From contig JAYMFD010001271.1 in assembly GCA_035771175.1 (NCBI GenBank), positions 3,286,001 through 3,350,000 of the forward strand: a DNA stretch of 64,000 nt, read 5' to 3'. Positions within the stretch are counted from its first letter, which is position 1, and the number at the start of each line of letters is the position of its first letter. A program made the translations under genes and the position numbers. Shown here in pieces: positions 60,272 to 64,000 of this stretch. Source of the stretch: Paratinospora sagittata (lineage: Eukaryota > Streptophyta > Magnoliopsida > Ranunculales > Menispermaceae). The notes beneath the pieces were generated by a model. The model was given only the letters and a program-made list of their open reading frames with translations, was not told where the DNA came from and did no database searches.

Positions 60272-61057
60272 TTTCTTGAAAAATTGCCTACAGCGCGCTA
60301 TCCCTTCTGATAACTCGCTATAGAGCAGTTGCCGTGATCTTTCAATTTTTAGTAAAATGGGCAATAGCGTGTGAAAGACCTTGATTGCACGCTATCGGAA
60401 AGTTCGAAAAACTCGAGCTCTTGGGTTTGTGTATATCGACCTGCAATAGTCCGTTTTCCGTCATTAGAGAGCATGATACACAACCCAATAGCATGCTATA
60501 GACGTTAGAGTTACAAATCTCAAATTTCTAATGAGAAAAATGTGGGCCGTTTCCCTTGCCCGATTCTTCTATTCCTTGCACAGTTTTGACTGGGAATCGT
60601 AGCTGAAACATTCTCCACCAACACTTGGATGGTTCCCATTGTGTCGCACGCGCAAAACAACTTTAGGCTAAACAATGTTTTGAATTCAATTCATTTCCTA
60701 CTCTCTTGCTCTTTAATCTGCAACTGCTAATTTAATAAAAAACTCATTTTCTAATTTTCAAAGATACAACACACACGATTTTTGCAAGTTAAACTGAGCT
60801 TTCCAAAGAGTATTTCAAAAGAAGAAAGTCGTGATTCTTGCATTGCCAATAAAAGCTCCGACCTGAATCAAAATTGCAAACTGCCTTAAAAATAACCTCA
60901 TTGTTTAGCAAGTTCTTCATTTTATCCCTTTTGTGCTTAGATTTTCAGAAGCTATCCATTGTTTTAAACTGTAGGTATATGAAGTGTTCTCAATAAGAGA
61001 ACACCTCACCCATATTCTTTCTCTTAGTGTACAACTAATCATAGAGAACACATCAAA
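60267..61057. repeat. Monomer M56, right part
   Basis: Continues the interrupted monomer from the third palindromic box (CTACAGCGCGCTATCCC) to the hairpin. One box is degraded (AATAGCGTGTGAAAGACC near 60363). Confidence 0.95.
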
Positions 61058-62225
61058 CAATAGCTATAAAAGTTTACAAAGACAAGCTTTCAGAATGAAG
61101 ACATATCTCAATGCTAATGCATTAGTTTGATCTTAGGTGTGTAGGGAAACCTCTCGATCAATCTCAGCACGAAAACTCTCTAAATTGCAAAGTTTTCAAA
61201 ATCACTTGGATTTAGTATTTCATTTTGACAAAATATTTTTCGAAAGGTTTTAATCATAATTTCAATGAGTTTCGAATGATTTAAAAGTGTTTTGAGACAA
61301 AGGAATGGTTCTTAAGTGTTAAAATATTAATTTTTCCAAAATCGGGCTATCCAGCACTTTGCCAAAAATTTTCAAAAGGCAATAGCGCACCATCAGTGTT
61401 GATAGCACGCTGCTAGGGTTGAACAATCAAAAATCTATTTTTTCTTGAAAATTGCCTACAACGCTAGCCTTTTTGATAACTCGCCATCGAGCAGTTGCCG
61501 TGATCTTTCGATTTCTAGTAAAATGGGCAATAGCGTGCTATAGGCCTTCATTGCACGCTATCGAAAAGTCTGAAAAATTGGAGCTCTTGGGTTTGTGTAT
61601 ATTGACCTGGAATAGTCCGCTATCCGTCATTAGAGAGCATGATACACAACCCAAAAGCTTGCTATCCACGTCAGAGTTAGAAATCTCACAATTCTAACGA
61701 GAAAAAGGAGGGCCCTTTCCCATGAACGATTTTTCTATTCCTTGCACAGTTTTGACTGGGAATCGTAGCTGAAACAATCTCCACTAACACCTGGATGATT
61801 TCCATTGTGTCGCACAGGCAAATCAACTTTAGATTAAACAATGTTTTGAATTCAAATAATTCCCTACTCTCTTGCTCTTTAACCTGCAACTGCTAATTTA
61901 ATAAAACACTCATTTTCTAATTTTCAAATATACAACACACACGATTTTTGCAAGTTAGCTTGAGCTTTCAAAAAGTGTATTTCAAAAGAAGAAAGTCGTG
62001 ATTCTTTCATTGCCAATAAAAACATCGACCTGAATCAAAATTGCAAAGTGTCTTGAAGATAATCTCATTGTTTAGCAAGTTCTTCATTTTACCCCTTTTG
62101 TGATGAGATTTTCGGAAGCTATCCATTGTTTTAAACTGTAGGTATATGAAGTGTTCTCAGTAAGAGACCACATCACCTATATTCTTTCTCTGGGTGCTAC
62201 AACTAATCATCAAGAACACATCAAA
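61058..62225. repeat. Satellite monomer M57 (1168 bp), duplicate of M55
   Basis: From about 61300 it matches 55470-56391 at an offset of 5834 with few differences, sharing CTGCTAGGG, ACAACGCTAGCC and AAAACATCGACC. Its 5' end (GACAAGCTTTCAGAATG) has the text that M55 lost at its fusion point. Confidence 0.93.
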
Positions 62226-62608
62226 CAATAGCTTTCAAAGTCTACAAAGATCACGCTCTAAGAATGAAGACATATCTCAATGCTAACGCATTAGTTTGAT
62301 CTTACGTGTGTAGGGTAACCTCTCGATCAATCTCAGCACGAAAACTCTCTAAATTGCAAAGTCTTCAAAATCACTTGGATTTAGTATTTGATTTTGACAA
62401 AATATTTTCCAAAAGGTTTTAATCATAATTTTAATGAGTTTTGAATGATTTAAAAGTGTTTTGAGACAATGGAATGGTTCTTAAGTGTGAAAATATTAAT
62501 TTATCCAAAATCGGGTTATCCAGCACTTTGCCAAAAATTCTCAAAAGGTAATAGCACACTATCAGTGTTGATAACACGCTGATAGGGTTGAATAATCAAA
62601 AATATATT
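62226..62608. repeat. Monomer M58 (383 bp visible), interrupted by the second element copy
   Basis: Matches 56392-56774 at an offset of 5834 and stops at the same base. ATATT at 62604-62608 is the left target duplication carried along by the duplication. Confidence 0.95.
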
Positions 62609-63122
62609 TGTCACATCCTGGGTTGCACAGCGTGCCCCTACCTAGGTGCGGGCGCACCTCCTCGGGGCGAACGCCTAGCCATAGTACCAAATAATATTGT
62701 CACATCTAGCCGAATTCGCGATACCCAACAGGGCCCTAGTAACGGACTAGATCATTTACCCCCACTATTCATGAATAATGAAGGGTCTCCCCCCAAGTCG
62801 AACTCGCAACCTCCCTTAAGATGTTAGCTTTCGTACTTGGAGTAACCACTGATTCACTTGGAGTAACCACTGATTCAGTTGTTACTCCAAGTGCGAAAGC
62901 TAACTCCTTAAGGGAGGTTGCGAGTTCGACTTGGGGGGAGGCCCTTCACTATTCATGAATAGTGGGGGTAAATGATCTAGTCCGTTACTAGGGCCCTGTT
63001 GGGTATCGCGAATTCGACTAGATGTGACAATATTGTTTGGTACTACTATGGCTAGGCGTTCGCCCCGAGGGGGTGCGCCCCCACCTGGGTAGGGGGCACG
63101 CTGTACAACCCAGGATGTGACA
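62609..63122. repeat. Foldback palindrome, second copy (514 bp)
   Basis: Same arms as 56775-57265, but the centre has a 21-bp tandem duplication (62836-62856 and 62857-62877, each starting CTTGGAGTAACC). The inner copy pairs with GTTACTCCAAG at 62881, leaving a 13-bp spacer. Change at a hairpin tip is typical of replication slippage. Confidence 0.93.
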
Positions 63123-63863
63123 AAAGGCCTTATGTATACTGTGGCGACCCCGCATCCCGGACCACCAACCCCGCAGGGAATGGCATGCGGAATACCGAGG
63201 TGGGACGCCCGGCGTAGACATCTCCGACCACTCCTCAACTCCCGTATGGTGGTTGAGACCCTACAAGCCTTATCTCAGACAACGACATAATATCAAAAGG
63301 TACTAAACAAAACCACCCACCGTATTAATCATCCAAGACAAGAGATAATCCATAAAAATGAACCATAAATAAAATCGTAATCCCGACAGTCCATTAAAAT
63401 TGACATACACATAAAGTCTAAAATTGTGAGTACAAATAAAAATCGTCATATGCCCACATGGTCTATCTAACAAGTCCCAACTCACCCATTCTACAATGTG
63501 GTACGTATTATAATTACATAATCCGAAATATAATACTTCATAATTTAAAACACAGTTCAATCAAAATGCCTCTCAACTCACATCGAGGCTTTGGATTCTC
63601 TCGCAGGCAAGGCCCTCAAGATATAACTACTTATTTGCCCTTATTCGGGACAGAAGGACCTGAAAGACGAAAATGAGGGTGAGCCAACGGTGCCCAATGA
63701 ATAGAATTCAAATATGCTATCAATACTCATCAATAAATATCATGTATGCATGTCAATGTGTAGCATGATTAAAAGCTCATAACATATAGATATCAAGCAT
63801 TTATAATATGTTCGATGCAAGTAAAAGCTTATCGATTTGGATCCACATTCCACATGCATTGGG

Positions 63864-63960
63864 TTACTAGTGCACGTCTATTTCACCGTACCGTTGATCC
63901 CAATCATGTTTATTTTGGGTTACTAGAGCACGTCTATTTCACCGTACCGTTGACCCCAAT
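63864..63960. repeat. 56-bp direct repeat in the second element copy
   Basis: TTACTAG.GCACGTC at 63864 and 63920, equivalent to 58007 and 58063 in the first copy. Confidence 0.88.
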
Positions 63961-64000
63961 ATATTCCTTTCCTAAAGCCCTCCAATGACAAGGTTAAGTC

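Larger units (their letters stand above)
55470..64000. repeat. Tandem duplication, 5834-bp unit (two monomers + element)
   Basis: Satellite at 55470-56774 equals 61304-62608, and the element at 56775 onward equals 62609 onward, at offset 5834. The unit is 3492 (element) + 5 (target duplication) + 2337 (two monomers). The duplication is visible from at least about 55470; its right limit is beyond the window. Confidence 0.93.
62609..64000. mobile_element. Second copy of the TG...CA element (1392 bp, runs off the window)
   Basis: Starts TGTCACATCCTGGG and follows the first copy (56775 onward), at offset 5834 up to the foldback centre and 5857 after it. By eye about 3% of bases differ over the 700 bp after the foldback, mostly C/T and G/A changes. 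The right end is outside the window. It arose by duplication of satellite plus element, not by new insertion. Confidence 0.92.

Noticed and set aside
1..64000. CENP-B-box-like 17-bp motif
   Set aside because: I saw no convincing match to the YTTCGTTGGAARCGGGA pattern by eye, so no centromere claim rests on it.

Overview
This window looks like nuclear heterochromatin from a plant. I infer a plant from the long AT-rich satellite and from an inserted TG...CA element with an LTR-like build and many deamination-type differences between its copies. I cannot name a species. I found no protein-coding gene, no rRNA gene and no complete tRNA gene. The short open reading frames are shadows of the satellite: the same 60-80 residue phrases recur once per repeat, on the minus strand, and break at ordinary point differences.

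About 92% of the window (1-56774 and 60267-62608) is one tandem satellite, all in the same orientation. The intact monomer is 1167-1170 bp. I phased monomers at the CAATAGCTAT/CAGTAGCTTT block and numbered them M1-M58. Each monomer carries a 330-bp core with eight or nine boxes related to ATAGCGYGCTAT, and a near-invariant hairpin (GTGTTCTC, loop AGTAA, GAGAACAC) followed by CACGTCAC.

Layout: (1) 1-5819, five monomers, with M4 and M5 almost identical. (2) 5820-about 15200, higher-order repeat A: a trimer of 1170+1114+1169 = 3453 bp repeated about twice, then a displaced copy of the M5/M6/M7 stretch 8076 bp downstream. (3) about 15200-27870, higher-order repeat B: four units built from a 1150-bp monomer, a 166-171-bp mini-monomer, zero to two full monomers and, in three units, a 561-bp deleted monomer. 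Unit lengths (about 3047, 4218, 1882, 3658) differ by whole parts, and two chimeric monomers (M16, M25) mark the crossover points. (4) 27871-56774, more diverged monomers without a long period, containing several deletion, fusion and internal-duplication monomers. (5) 56775-60266, a 3492-bp insertion with TG...CA ends and a 5-bp target duplication (ATATT), opening with a 491-bp foldback palindrome. (6) 60267-62608, two monomers' worth of satellite, then from 62609 a second copy of the same element at the same monomer position. The 5834-bp spacing and matching flanks show one insertion followed by tandem duplication of satellite plus element, so the transposon has become part of a higher-order unit.

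The overall picture is a young, homogenised array (left) grading into an older, degenerate array with a transposon (right), as at the edge of a centromeric or other heterochromatic satellite block. Chromosomal location and function are inference.
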